DNA from: Halovenus sp. | GTDB taxonomy: Archaea > Halobacteriota > Halobacteria > Halobacteriales > Haloarculaceae | Assembly (NCBI GenBank): GCA_003551945.1 | Contig: PUNZ01000143.1 | Location: 1 to 33,543, forward strand | Direction: 5' to 3' | DNA: 33,543 nt | Shown: positions 19,701 through 29,191 of the stretch, one piece after another | Layout of the letters: the number at the start of each line of letters is the position of its first letter | Numbering within the stretch: the stretch's first letter is position 1 | Program-made: the position numbers and the translations under genes | Notes under the pieces: generated by a model | Told to the model about the DNA's origin: nothing | Database searches by the model: none | The model's input: only the letters and a program-made list of their open reading frames with translations

Positions 19701-20890
19701 AACGTGGTGCACGAATCGACCGGTTCGAAGAAATGTTCTCGCTGATTGGGGATACAGACCGGCTGCTGCGGCAGGCGGGGACACGGACAGAAATTGAACG
19801 AGGAGTTTGTGAGCGATTCACCGAGACTGACCAGTATCTGTTTGCATGGATTGGTCGAATCACGCCACAACACACCCAGCTTGAACCACAGGCGTGGGAC
19901 GGCCTCAATGATGGCTATTTGGATGCATTGCCGTTCGATAGAACGTGCGAAGAACCCGCAGCCAAAACGGCACGAACTGGAGAGCCAACGGTGGTTCGGA
20001 ACGTGACCGACCACCTCCGAAAGGAGCCATGGGCACGCGAGGCACTTGATCGAGGCTATCAATCGATGCTCGCTGTCCCGCTCGCCTATGGTGATGCAAC
20101 GTACGGCGTCTTGGCGGTCTATGCGGACGAACCCAATGCCTTTGATGATATCGTCGAACCAGTCATCACAACGCTTGGCGAAACAATCGCATACAGCATC
20201 AACGCCATAGAAACACGTCGGGGGATTCTTGCCGACACGGTTGTCGAGCTTGAACTGGCGCTAGAAGGGACTAAAACGTTTCTGAATACTGTTGCGGAGG
20301 TTGCAGATGAAGCAGTTAGTTACCGAGAAATAACGCCGGATACGGATGGTCGTTCACAGGTTCTCTTTGCGGTCTCTCATCCTGTGGTTGACGATATTCT
20401 GGCACTTGAGTCCGAGTTCGTCGCTGTTGAATCGCTCACACACGTTGAAAACGGCGGCGAACATTTATTCCGTGCCGCTATTGCTGAACCAACGGTTGCT
20501 GATACGTTACTTGAGTGTGGTGCAATTCCGAAAGAAGTTACTGCAACTGCAAGGGGCTCTCAGGCACGCGTGCACCTCCCTCGTGAACGTGACGTCCGTG
20601 AGTTTCTTGACCGCGTCCGGGACCGGTATCCCCAGACAACGCTGCAGTCACAGCAGACGATTGATAGCCGTCAGACGGCCGATTCGCTCAATGCGACAGT
20701 AGAAAATGAGTTGACGGACCGACAGCGAGAAGTCTTGCTGACAGCGTTTGAAAGTGGCTATTTCGAGTCCCCGCGGGCAACCTCCGGCGTCGAGCTTTCG
20801 GAGTTACTTGATATCTCGCAACCCACCATGACTCACCATCTCCGCGAGGCACAGCGTCGACTGTTCACCTCGCTATTTGACGAGAAATAG
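16727..20890 (+). CDS. Large multi-domain sensor/regulator: degenerate receiver-like domain, ~4 PAS, ~3 GAF, C-terminal Bat-type HTH
   Basis: 1387 aa; PAS segments (e.g. ASADALYQLDVEGNFLAVNEATADLLG), PAC motifs, GAF segments, C-terminal LTDRQREVLLTAFESGYFESPRATSGVELSELLDISQPTMTHHLREAQRRL (bacterio-opsin-activator HTH). No kinase H/N boxes. Confidence 0.9.
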   Translation: MPSPPIQLSILFLGSPACAASSEPCFETLPSGAVSAETDVESVIDALSTGPQCILVDATTDPRHAVDSVRRIRAHTTVPVIAFVGKQPDDVIENLFNAGVSDILQSTPSDTNPTVLQRRIETTLEADKRETLQRLGQYRTLVEASADALYQLDVEGNFLAVNEATADLLGTSRSQLLQSNVREFLNETDISRAERALVQQLKDADTSFHTLDLTFEAATGESIPCSTRFSALQVDGEFVGSVGVIRSERKKRAREHRLQERDQLLRYLSENLNAVVWVAYPSGEIDFVSSASQQILGQQPTHIFDSDEPLLKQIHPEDRERIRETRQQKQTAPDSYDEEYRLLGEDGDITWVREQWFEVHEEEALTRIVGIMQDITAMKEREHELERQREFVQQTHEVADVGGWELLFADNTIRWTDEVYSLLDLPQSYEPTFPEIFDLYHPADRELIREGYQRAKNGEPMADGEVRVQTGDGEMRWFQLSGEFIMEDGEHVGLRGVFKDIHERKQREQALQNERDLIERILETSPIGIIVYDADGTVIRANKQASTLLSVDHETLLGVDPHPVDLTLFSPESDTGDQMELPFDRITRTEKPVYDVEVGVRHPSGEEFILNVDGVPLFDGGELSRVVIAFDDITERVNREQRLKAKRNELAQLDRLNHLIRDVDKALLESTSRSEIERAVCDNLSSSGRYQYVMAFRQTTDDELVLGEGGPSTGEFPEDVFPIEGATAETCPGYRAIATGRTQVIQNLQTSDSSTPPGFESLAVELDLGSIAAIPVRYGERTYGAITVYSTDIDAFGEREIEVLSELGEVVGYAISAVESREREETLTALYEATQDLLAAESRWAVSRVVVNTAADVLGPAGIGIFLFDDEENTLRPAAATDALHESYGDLTRFGPGHPDSAIWDTYVTGETNMFPEIHHSEQGSYPATDTRRSLVVPLGDHGVFVVTDNDHGTFDEEMQRLIGLLATTTEAALDRVEGQADLAERDEKLAERGARIDRFEEMFSLIGDTDRLLRQAGTRTEIERGVCERFTETDQYLFAWIGRITPQHTQLEPQAWDGLNDGYLDALPFDRTCEEPAAKTARTGEPTVVRNVTDHLRKEPWAREALDRGYQSMLAVPLAYGDATYGVLAVYADEPNAFDDIVEPVITTLGETIAYSINAIETRRGILADTVVELELALEGTKTFLNTVAEVADEAVSYREITPDTDGRSQVLFAVSHPVVDDILALESEFVAVESLTHVENGGEHLFRAAIAEPTVADTLLECGAIPKEVTATARGSQARVHLPRERDVREFLDRVRDRYPQTTLQSQQTIDSRQTADSLNATVENELTDRQREVLLTAFESGYFESPRATSGVELSELLDISQPTMTHHLREAQRRLFTSLFDEK

Positions 20891-21248
20891 CGTTGATGGT
20901 AGAGCGTGGGATTCGTCCATTCGTGTGACCAGTGTATCGATAGAATTGGTACTTGTACACAAATCCGGAGTGATTTATGATCTCCCTACCTGTTTCCATC
21001 TTTTATATTAACACCTTCAATAAATAATGTCATTGGTTGTGGATGTCTACAATTATTATCGGTGTCTGTTGGGGCTGTGCTGGGGCCAGTAGACAAATGC
21101 CCGTGCTACGTCTGCCACTTTTTGACGAACATCTAGATATTTAGCCCCCTTTGCCGGACTAGTTTTGTATGTTAGTAGTCATCTGTATGTGTAAACAGTT
21201 CTACTACTATAATGACGGTCATATTGGACCGTCTCTCCCACTAGTTGT

Positions 21249-21387
21249 GTGGGGCTCTGTCAGAGGCACACTGACTCCAGCGGGAGGCGGCATGTGACCG
21301 CGCTTGGACACCGCGGTTTGCTGCGTCCCGCTGGAGTTACGCCGTCACCGCCTCTTGCTCCCGAGGCCAGGACGGCTCTTGCCCCAC
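21249..21387. other. GC-rich, heavily self-complementary intergenic island (structured ncRNA or mobile-element remnant)
   Basis: Outer pair GTGGGGC (21249-21255)/GCCCCAC (21381-21387); perfect 12-bp inverted repeat ACTCCAGCGGGA (21274-21285)/TCCCGCTGGAGT (21326-21337); inner ACCGCG (21297-21302)/CGCGGT (21312-21317); alternative GAGGCGG (21284-21290)/CCGCCTC (21348-21354). Confidence 0.6.
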
Positions 21388-21480
21388 GCGTCTCTCCCAA
21401 CACCAGACAGTGAGTCTCTGGTCCCCACTCCGTTCTGGCATTATTCCTGAGACTTTAGTTACTTCCGTCCAAGAGTGCGT

Positions 21481-22029
21481 ATGGAACCGTGGCGAACGAT
21501 TTCACAGGAACGTGCCTATTCGTGTGGTGGTTTCGATATCATCAACGAGACCGTTGAACTCCCTGATGGCAACGAGGCTCCATTCGATTATCTTTCGGAA
21601 ACTGAAAGCGTCATCATTCTCCCGTTTACAACTGACGGCGATGTGGTTACTATCCGTGAGTGGCGACACGCAGTCAGACGGGTAAACCTCGGTCTTCCGG
21701 CTGGCTCTCTCGAACCGGAAGAGGAGCCACGTGAGGCGGTCAGTCGGGAACTGCTCGAAGAGACTGGCTATCAAGCGGGTGAGATCGCTCATCTCAGCAC
21801 TGTTGAACCCTCGAACGGGTTTTCCGATGCTATTTTTCATTACTTTGTTGTCTGGGACTGTCACCCGGCCGGCGAGCAGAACCTTGACTCGGATGAGACA
21901 ATCGAGCCAGTCCTTTCATCGTTCGACGAACTCAGCGAGGCCGTCCGAGCAGGCGAGTTCCGTGATGGGAGGTCTGCGTTTGCCATTGCACAGTATTTGC
22001 TTCAGTATCCTGCTGACCCACATCTCTGA
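21481..22029 (+). CDS. NUDIX hydrolase (ADP-ribose pyrophosphatase-like)
   Basis: [27 protein letters not shown] Nudix box. Confidence 0.92.
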   Translation: MEPWRTISQERAYSCGGFDIINETVELPDGNEAPFDYLSETESVIILPFTTDGDVVTIREWRHAVRRVNLGLPAGSLEPEEEPREAVSRELLEETGYQAGEIAHLSTVEPSNGFSDAIFHYFVVWDCHPAGEQNLDSDETIEPVLSSFDELSEAVRAGEFRDGRSAFAIAQYLLQYPADPHL

Positions 22030-22076
22030 GGCGGGCAAGCGCAATCCTTACCGCAGCGCTTCCCGAAAAGGCGCTA

Positions 22077-23624
22077 ATGCGAGACCATTTTGAACTCACG
22101 AGTCACGACGGGGCTGGGAGATGTGGCACCTTCCATGTTCCACGGGCGGATGTCACTGTTGAGACACCGGCGCTTCTTCCGGTAGTTAATCCGCACGTAC
22201 AGACACTTCCTCCAGCCGAGCTGGAATCGACGTTTGGCGCGCAAATTCTCATCACGAACAGCTATATTATCCACGGAAGCGACGATATCTGTGAACCAAT
22301 TCGCGAACAGGGGCTCCACGAGTTTCTTGACTTTTCAGGCGCTATTATGACCGACTCTGGGTCATTTCAGCTTGCCGAATATGGGGAAATTGATGTGACG
22401 ACCGAGGAAATCCTCTCGTTCCAACACGAAATTGGGTCGGATATCGGCACGCCTGTCGACATCCCGACGCCACCGGATGTCTCATACGAACGGGCTCACG
22501 ATGAGCTTCAGACGACACAGGAGCGACTTGAACTCGCCGAAACCATCGAAACCGGTGACATGCTGGTAAGCGCACCGATTCAGGGGTCAACCCACCCTAC
22601 ACTCCGTACTGAAGCCGCACGACACGCCAGAGAGACGACGCTTGATATGTTTCCAATCGGTGCTGTCGTCCCACTCCTTAACGAATATCGCTATGCTGAT
22701 ATCGTCGACCTCGTTGCGGCGGTCAAAGCAGGATTGGGGCAGTCTGGCCCAGTCCATCTTTTCGGTGCTGGCCACCCGATGATGTTTGCGCTTGCCGCTG
22801 CACTTGGCTGTGATCTCTTTGACTCTGCGGCCTATGCGTTGTATGCACGCGACGACCGGTACCTGACGGTCCGCGGGACCCGACATCTCGAAGATCTGAC
22901 CGAGTTTCCCTGCTCGTGTGCGGTCTGTACGGCACACAGCCCACAGGAACTCGAAGCGCTGGACGATGCAGAGCGCCATGACTTACTTGCCCGCCACAAC
23001 CTTGCTGTCTCGTTTGCGGAACTGCGCCGCATCCGTCAGGCAATTCGGGCAGGCCGATTGATGGAACTCGTCGAAACACGAGTGCGTGGCCACCCAACAC
23101 TCGTCGATGGCTTTCGCACACTTTTCGAACACGACCAGTGGCTTGAAGCCACGGAACCCGTCGCCAAGGATACGTTCTTTTATCTCTCCGCCGAAAGCGC
23201 ACGCCGACCCGAGGTTCGACGTCACCATGACCGATTGGCACGACTCACCACGCCTGATACTCTTTTGTTGACTGCGGGCAATCCGCATGACTCATTCGAG
23301 GAGTCCTGGCGGTTGGTTCCTCCGTTTGGTCCCGTTCCACGCCCACTGTCGGATGTGTATCCACTCACTGCGGAACTGCCCGAGAACCTTGACCGCGCCG
23401 CCTATGAATCCGCCGCACAGGGTATCTGTACGCTTGCGGACACTCACCCAGAGACCAGCATCACCGTTTACCATGACGACTGGCCCGATGAAGCGCTCTC
23501 GATGCTTCCCAAGACAGTTACCGTTGAACGCCTCGGCGAAACTGAGCACAAAGAGGCTGACTTGTTGACCGACGATTCAGAACCGACGCACAGTTATTCG
23601 GGAGCACCTGAGACCGACCAATGA
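22077..23624 (+). CDS. tgtA: tRNA-guanine(15) transglycosylase (archaeosine biosynthesis)
   Basis: [70 protein letters not shown] zinc motif. Confidence 0.96.
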   Translation: MRDHFELTSHDGAGRCGTFHVPRADVTVETPALLPVVNPHVQTLPPAELESTFGAQILITNSYIIHGSDDICEPIREQGLHEFLDFSGAIMTDSGSFQLAEYGEIDVTTEEILSFQHEIGSDIGTPVDIPTPPDVSYERAHDELQTTQERLELAETIETGDMLVSAPIQGSTHPTLRTEAARHARETTLDMFPIGAVVPLLNEYRYADIVDLVAAVKAGLGQSGPVHLFGAGHPMMFALAAALGCDLFDSAAYALYARDDRYLTVRGTRHLEDLTEFPCSCAVCTAHSPQELEALDDAERHDLLARHNLAVSFAELRRIRQAIRAGRLMELVETRVRGHPTLVDGFRTLFEHDQWLEATEPVAKDTFFYLSAESARRPEVRRHHDRLARLTTPDTLLLTAGNPHDSFEESWRLVPPFGPVPRPLSDVYPLTAELPENLDRAAYESAAQGICTLADTHPETSITVYHDDWPDEALSMLPKTVTVERLGETEHKEADLLTDDSEPTHSYSGAPETDQ

Positions 23625-25372
23625 CTGAGTATTTTGAGATTCACGAACGAGATGGTGCGGCACGACTCGGTGAACTCCGTCTCGCGGAGTCACACCGGAC
23701 TCCCGCACTTGCAGATGAGTTGCTCGTTGACGCTGGCAGTGAGTGGACACAGGAGCGTCAGCAACCTGCTGGTGATGGGTCCAAAGTGACGATTCTCCCA
23801 CACCGAGCGTTTCCCGGTGGCACCCCTGGGGAAGTCCAGGATGCGTTTGCTACCGACTATCCAGCTGTCGAGTTTCCGAGCGCTGCGGTCGTTCATTCGG
23901 AATCAGTTGCGAATCACGGAACCGATGTATACGTCCTTTCGAATGCACAGCAATTAGCTGGACATGCAGCAGCATTCGTTGATGCGATTATCGCAGTACG
24001 GGAGACGATACCGGCTGATACCGCACTGTATCTCCCTGGTGTCGCGACGCCAGCGACAGTTCCGATGCTTGTTGCTGCCGGTGTCGACCTCGTTGATTCG
24101 TATGCCGCCCAAATTGAAGGAACCCGTGGACAGTATCTCACAAGCAACGGTGCGCACTTCCTCGAAGACCTCGAAGAGCTGCCGTGTTCGTGCCCAGCCT
24201 GTCAGGGTCCGCGTGAGGAGTTTACGCTTGAAGCGTGTGCAGAACATAACGCAACTGTCCTGGAACAGGAACTCCGGACGGTTCGTGAACGGATTCGTGC
24301 CGGTCGGCTCCGTGATTATCTGGAAGGGCAGGTACGACACGACAACTGGGCAACGAGCGTTATGCGACAGCTCGACCAGCAGTATGGCTATCTTGAGCAG
24401 CGAACGCCGCTCATTCGCCGAGCCAACCTCACCGCTGCGACGGATGATACGCTCCGTCGCGTCGAAATCCAGCGCTACGCGGAGCGGGTCACCAGCCGGT
24501 ATCAAAACCGCTTTGATAATCCGTGTGTGCTCGTTCCATGCTCTGCTCGCAAGCCATACAGCGAATCTCAGAGTCACGCACAGTTTCACCAAGCAATTCA
24601 GTTCCGTGGACATCTTGTCTCAATGACGTCTCCTATCGGTGTCGTCCCGCAAGAGTTAGAACTCACATATCCCGCCCAGCATTATGACACGGTCGTGACC
24701 GGTCACTGGAGCGAGACTGAAAAGGAGTTTGTCAGCACCGTGCTCCGTGCGTATCTGGAGCGGACTTCTTACCCACGTATCATTGCCCACGTTCCTGATG
24801 AAGGATATCGGGCAATCTGTGAACGAGTTGAGGATGAACTTGGGCTCTCGTTTGAGTACACCGTCGAAGAACACCCAACAACGACTGACTCGCTCGCCAA
24901 CCTCTCTTCGACCCTTGCTGGTGAGGAGAAATATCTCAAACGCGACCGTCAACACAATACCATGCGGGCAATGGCGGATTATCAGTTCGGTGATGGTGCG
25001 GGCGATATGCTCTTTTCAGACATTCGCACTGAAGGCCGGTATCCAAAACTACGGGCACGAAACTCCGACGGAGACCAGCTTGCGGTGACGGTTCCGCAGT
25101 ATGGGGTTCTCGCATTGACACTGGCCGGTGCAAAGGAGTGGGTCGAGAGTGATGCACCGACGAAACGTGTCGAGATTGATGGGTTCGTCCCGCATGGCTC
25201 CGTTCTCGCCCCCGGTGTCGTCGATGCAAGCGAGGATATCCGGCCAGGCGATGAGGTCGTTATCGAAGGACCGAAAGCATTTGGCGTTGGCCGAGCGGAG
25301 ATGTCCGGGCCGGAGATGACTGACAGTACACGAGGGATAGCCAGTAGCGTCCGCCACGTCGAAGAACGATAA
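23621..25372 (+). CDS. arcS: Archaeosine synthase (TgtA2-type) with C-terminal PUA domain
   Basis: TGT-like N-terminal half, [18 protein letters not shown] motif, C-terminal PUA '[50 protein letters not shown]'; ATGA overlap with tgtA. Confidence 0.93.
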   Translation: MTEYFEIHERDGAARLGELRLAESHRTPALADELLVDAGSEWTQERQQPAGDGSKVTILPHRAFPGGTPGEVQDAFATDYPAVEFPSAAVVHSESVANHGTDVYVLSNAQQLAGHAAAFVDAIIAVRETIPADTALYLPGVATPATVPMLVAAGVDLVDSYAAQIEGTRGQYLTSNGAHFLEDLEELPCSCPACQGPREEFTLEACAEHNATVLEQELRTVRERIRAGRLRDYLEGQVRHDNWATSVMRQLDQQYGYLEQRTPLIRRANLTAATDDTLRRVEIQRYAERVTSRYQNRFDNPCVLVPCSARKPYSESQSHAQFHQAIQFRGHLVSMTSPIGVVPQELELTYPAQHYDTVVTGHWSETEKEFVSTVLRAYLERTSYPRIIAHVPDEGYRAICERVEDELGLSFEYTVEEHPTTTDSLANLSSTLAGEEKYLKRDRQHNTMRAMADYQFGDGAGDMLFSDIRTEGRYPKLRARNSDGDQLAVTVPQYGVLALTLAGAKEWVESDAPTKRVEIDGFVPHGSVLAPGVVDASEDIRPGDEVVIEGPKAFGVGRAEMSGPEMTDSTRGIASSVRHVEER

Positions 25373-25434
25373 CTCCCCACACAATGGTGGCTGGTTCAAT
25401 CAGATACAAGAGGCCAGACGTCCTTGGCCCACGT

Positions 25435-25596
25435 ATGGCAACCCCAGGTGCAAACAAAGCGCTCGAATGTCGGTGCACGCGGTGTAAATACAATAACAAT
25501 GGCGACTGTGGCTATCCCGGTCGCGTCGTTATTAACCAAAACGGCGAATGTCAGGTTCGTCAGGATGGTTTTGGTGACGAACCGTTCCCGTACTGA
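25435..25596 (+). CDS. 53-aa Cys-rich protein, DUF1540-like
   Basis: MATPGANKALECRCTRCKYNNNGDCGYPGRVVINQNGECQVRQDGFGDEPFPY; Cys pattern with YN-N-C. Confidence 0.7.
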   Translation: MATPGANKALECRCTRCKYNNNGDCGYPGRVVINQNGECQVRQDGFGDEPFPY

Positions 25597-25597
25597 T

Positions 25598-26029
25598 ATG
25601 CAGGAGTATTCGGATGTTTCACCGGAGACACTGTCCGTTCGAATTATCGATAGCGATATCACCGTCACTTACTCTGACGGCAGGGAGGTCTTCTATCGTG
25701 GGCCAGCAACGCGCACAGAAAGTCCTCACCAGACTGCGCCCGGAAAAGACACACACGTTCTTGTGACTGATGAAAGCGAGACACAAGGCGTGTTACTCTA
25801 TGTGAACGAGGATAGAACAGATGATGCCATCCTCAAAGGTTCCGGCGTCGGACGCGTTCTGTTAGGTCAGGGCGAGGAATCGACGCTCTTTCCGGGTGTC
25901 ACTGTTCGCGGTGGCGGTATCCGTGATGAGATTCTCGTTGATCACGACCTACTCGATGGACGAGTCTTTGTCTTTGAAGAAGACCAGTTCGAAGAATTTG
26001 CGTTCGAGATTGTAGACCGGACCGCATAA
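25598..26029 (+). CDS. Haloarchaeal conserved hypothetical (DUF5796-like)
   Basis: ATG one nt after the preceding stop: MQEYSDVSPETLSVRIIDSDITVTYSDGREVFYRGP...; family number recalled, not searched. Confidence 0.65.
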   Translation: MQEYSDVSPETLSVRIIDSDITVTYSDGREVFYRGPATRTESPHQTAPGKDTHVLVTDESETQGVLLYVNEDRTDDAILKGSGVGRVLLGQGEESTLFPGVTVRGGGIRDEILVDHDLLDGRVFVFEEDQFEEFAFEIVDRTA

Positions 26030-26034
26030 AAGCG

Positions 26035-26150
26035 AAAAACTTGACCGCTGGTGGCAAAGCGGTCAGGCGCGAGTCCCCAGCTAGCCGGGCCATATATGGT
26101 CGGGTCAGGTCGCCCGGCAGTTTAGTGTAATCAGTGAAAGACAAAGAGCA
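26035..26150 (-). ncRNA. Candidate independent small RNA
   Basis: Minus-strand TATATAAA at 26173-26180; GCCGGGC/GCCCGGC stem (26084-26118); 3' hairpin TGACCGCT/AGCGGTCA (26042-26065) followed on the minus strand by AGTTTTTCGCTTTT. No ORF. Confidence 0.5.
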
Positions 26151-26172
26151 CCACTCGGTCATACTGCGGGTG

Positions 26173-26180
26173 TTTATATA
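26173..26180 (-). promoter_or_regulatory. TATA box for candidate small RNA
   Basis: TATATAAA on the minus strand, ~25 nt upstream of the predicted RNA start. Confidence 0.5.
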
Positions 26181-26211
26181 CTACCACTCTGGTTGCTTCA
26201 AAAGAGAGAAC

Positions 26212-26218
26212 AAAAAAA
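26212..26218 (-). terminator. Oligo-T terminator of acyl-CoA dehydrogenase gene
   Basis: TTTTTTT on the minus strand just downstream of the stop at 26233. Confidence 0.55.
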
Positions 26219-26232
26219 CAGCGACGGCCGAA

Positions 26233-27396
26233 TCAGGCGAAGCCTTTGCCCTGTAGCTCGCGAGCGATGATGTTTTTCTGGATTTCCGTCGTTCCCTCGT
26301 AGATTTGCGTAATCTTTGCGTCACGGTAGAACCGCTCGACATCGAAGTCGTTGACGTAGCCTGACCCACCGTGAATCTGAACGGCCTCGTTTGCAACGTC
26401 GACAGCCACGCGGGAGGCGTATTCTTTGGCCATCGAAGCGAGCATCGTCAGGTTGGTGTCATCATGGTCGTTATCGACTGCCCAGGCGGATTTGTAGGTG
26501 AGCAGACGTGCAGCTTCGGTCTTCGTGAACATATCAGCGAGTTTATGCTGGATTGCCTGGAACTCGCCAATGGATTTACCGAACTGCTCGCGCTCTTCGG
26601 CGTATTCGAGTGCGCGCTCTGCAGCACCACGGGCAATACCAACACCCTGTGCGGCAACAGCGGTTCGGGTCTCATCGAAGAACTGCATCTGCTGGAGGAA
26701 TCCTGCACCGCGAGTGCCGACGAGATTCTCCTCTGGCACACGGACATCGTTCAGGATAAGTTCAGCGGTATCGGACGCACGGATACCGAGTTTACCTTCG
26801 ATTTTCTCGGCGTCGAAGCCGTCCCGGTCGGTTTCGATGATAATCTGTGAGAAGCCGTTGTAGCGGCCCTTTGCATCTGGGTCAGTCTGGCAGAGTGCAA
26901 CGACGTAATCTGCGACGGTTCCGTTCGTAATCCACATTTTGTTCCCGTTGATGACCCACTCGTCACCATCCTTTTCGGCCTGCGTGGAAATGGACGATAC
27001 GTCGGAGCCAGCGTGTGGTTCGCTGATTGCCGCACCGGTAATCATTTCACCCTCAGTAACCGGACGCAGATACTGTTCTTTTTGCTCTTCCGTACCGAAG
27101 CTCGTCAGCACTTCTGTCCCGAACGCCGTCGAAATGAGCGACAGACCAATACCCGGGTCAGCAGCGAACAACTCTTCTGTGATAATCATTACGTCCTGAT
27201 TGGAGTAGCCTGCTCCACCGTACTCCATTGGGATGTGTGGTCCCATCAGGCCCATTTCCGCGGCTTTATCGATGACTTCGTGTGGGTACTTCTCCTCGAC
27301 ATCGTACTCACGAGCGATGGGTTTCACCTCGTTCTCGGCGAACTTTCGCACTTCATCGCGAATCTGTTCTTGCTCCGCGGATAATCCAAACTCCAT
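26233..27396 (-). CDS. Acyl-CoA dehydrogenase
   Basis: [96 protein letters not shown]. Confidence 0.96.
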   Translation of the reverse strand: MEFGLSAEQEQIRDEVRKFAENEVKPIAREYDVEEKYPHEVIDKAAEMGLMGPHIPMEYGGAGYSNQDVMIITEELFAADPGIGLSLISTAFGTEVLTSFGTEEQKEQYLRPVTEGEMITGAAISEPHAGSDVSSISTQAEKDGDEWVINGNKMWITNGTVADYVVALCQTDPDAKGRYNGFSQIIIETDRDGFDAEKIEGKLGIRASDTAELILNDVRVPEENLVGTRGAGFLQQMQFFDETRTAVAAQGVGIARGAAERALEYAEEREQFGKSIGEFQAIQHKLADMFTKTEAARLLTYKSAWAVDNDHDDTNLTMLASMAKEYASRVAVDVANEAVQIHGGSGYVNDFDVERFYRDAKITQIYEGTTEIQKNIIARELQGKGFA

Positions 27397-27497
27397 GGTA
27401 ATTACTTAGTGCCCAATACAATAACGGTTCTGAAATGTGAATAAACTCGAATATAGTTTTATTTACTGGCTGTAATCTGACGTATTAGGTTCTCTGG

Positions 27498-27529
27498 CGG
27501 TTTGTAAACCGTCTAGATGTTTTCTAGAC
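27498..27529. repeat. Two abutting hairpins between lipoprotein and acyl-CoA dehydrogenase genes
   Basis: CGGTTT-GT-AAACCG (27498-27511) and GTCTAGA-TGTTT-TCTAGAC (27511-27529). Confidence 0.75.
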
Positions 27530-27628
27530 TCCGTAGCATTCGCACCGTTCCATACTGAGCGCATCTTTCAGTAGCCACTCGGAGTCATGTAACTCGATAT
27601 TCGCCGTTTTCAACGTCCGCTGTGCCTG

Positions 27629-29191
27629 TTACTCCTCGACATCAAACGCAACGGCGAGTGCCGGGTCCCAAAAGACGAACCGGTATCGTCCTGGTTGGAG
27701 GTCCGGGCAGACACTGAGGCGGTCCACATTTTCATTCTCGGAGATGATACCTTCTTCTGACAATTCAACCGTCCACTCGAATCCATCGCCTGCTGGGTGC
27801 AGTATTCCTTCGTCAGTGTATTCAACCGGCGAATCTGTCTCGTATCCGCGGACATCCTGCCAGCCTTCCTCGGTGTATAACTGGATATTATGTTTCGAAC
27901 TGTTTCCAGTCACGAGTTCTCTTTCCGAAACGTTTGTGAGTGTGATGGCAACTGTCTCCCCTAACTCGTAACTGGTCTCTTCGACACGCATTGACCACGT
28001 TGGTTCGCCATCCGACTCGCGGTCACCGAAGACGATTTTGTCTTCGTCAGTGCCCTGTGGATGTCGCTCAAACTCCTCATCCTCACACTCAAGCGTTTCG
28101 GGAACGACGTCTGGGTCACCATCAGGCTCAATATATCCAGCAAGGGACTCTGGGTCAACGGAACGGCCGTCCTCCGTCGAGACACGCGAGGTCTCACCCC
28201 AGCCATCCGTGATTTCGAAAGCTGCTTCCCCCGGCACTGCACCCTCAAATTTGACGGCCAGTAGTGCCCATGGGTAGGTTATGGCGTCGCCACCCACATC
28301 ACCCTCCGCTTTGACACGGACATCGCCGGTAACCACCTCATCTTCGAGGCTAATGTTCTCGAACGAAAGTTGGTTATAGTTCGTCCGTGGGCCGACAGAA
28401 CCGACCAGCAGGAGCAGTGTATCCTCACGTTCATGCTCTGCGAGAAACTCCTCCACCTCCTCATCGTCTGGGATAACATCAGCGTCGTGTTCGGCTGGCA
28501 GGTCATCCAGTTGGTAGACCACACCGGTTTGGTCAGTCTCAAACTCGTACCATCGTGGTTGGCTTCCGGTACCACCTAGCTGTAACACTGCTGTCTCTTT
28601 CACTGTTGTTTCCTCCATTTCAAAGGGAACCAGTTCAATCGTCTCCTGGTCATCTCCTGGTCCTGTGACCGTTATTTCCCCACCTTCCGGAATCCCTCCG
28701 TCGATATCAGCACGGACCAGCGCGTGTGGGTACGTAATTATATCATTACACGCTTCGGCGTCCTCGTCTTCTCGTGTCGCACGTGCTTCACCGACTACCT
28801 CTCCATCCTCAATTGAGAGATTCTCGACGGTCGCCTGATTGTAACAGCCGTTCGAGCCGATAACACCCACAAGGACCAGTAGTTCCTCAGAGAAGTTGGT
28901 TTCGTCAACGAACTCACCCGTCTCCACGTCAGACCACTCAAGTAACTCACGTTCCGCGGCATCATACGCCGATTGGCTTTGGAACTGATAGGCAATCCCC
29001 TTGGTTTCATCGTCGCGCGTCCACGCTGCTTGTCCACCCGTTCCTAACTGCAGGTGTTCGATGTCACCGACGGTTGTCTCATCGGTCCCGCGGTTTTCTT
29101 CATCACCTTCCTCTTCGAGACATCCCGCAACCAGCGTCCCAACACCAAGGCCACCAGCTAGGAGGGCATCGCGTCTCGTGATATCTCTCAT
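27629..29191 (-). CDS. Tat-type secreted lipoprotein with internally duplicated domain and C-terminal Ig-like (BsuPI-like) domain
   Basis: MRDITRRDALLAGGLGVGTLVAGC signal/lipobox; two ~130-aa repeats; C-terminal 'YELGETVAITLTNVSERELVTGNSSKHNIQLY'. Confidence 0.8.
   Translation of the reverse strand: MRDITRRDALLAGGLGVGTLVAGCLEEEGDEENRGTDETTVGDIEHLQLGTGGQAAWTRDDETKGIAYQFQSQSAYDAAERELLEWSDVETGEFVDETNFSEELLVLVGVIGSNGCYNQATVENLSIEDGEVVGEARATREDEDAEACNDIITYPHALVRADIDGGIPEGGEITVTGPGDDQETIELVPFEMEETTVKETAVLQLGGTGSQPRWYEFETDQTGVVYQLDDLPAEHDADVIPDDEEVEEFLAEHEREDTLLLLVGSVGPRTNYNQLSFENISLEDEVVTGDVRVKAEGDVGGDAITYPWALLAVKFEGAVPGEAAFEITDGWGETSRVSTEDGRSVDPESLAGYIEPDGDPDVVPETLECEDEEFERHPQGTDEDKIVFGDRESDGEPTWSMRVEETSYELGETVAITLTNVSERELVTGNSSKHNIQLYTEEGWQDVRGYETDSPVEYTDEGILHPAGDGFEWTVELSEEGIISENENVDRLSVCPDLQPGRYRFVFWDPALAVAFDVEE

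Noticed and set aside
26043-26064. Hairpin GACCGCT/AGCGGTC as terminator of the plus-strand DUF5796-like gene
   Set aside because: No T-tract follows it on the plus strand; the T-rich tail lies only on the minus strand, so it was assigned to the candidate sRNA.
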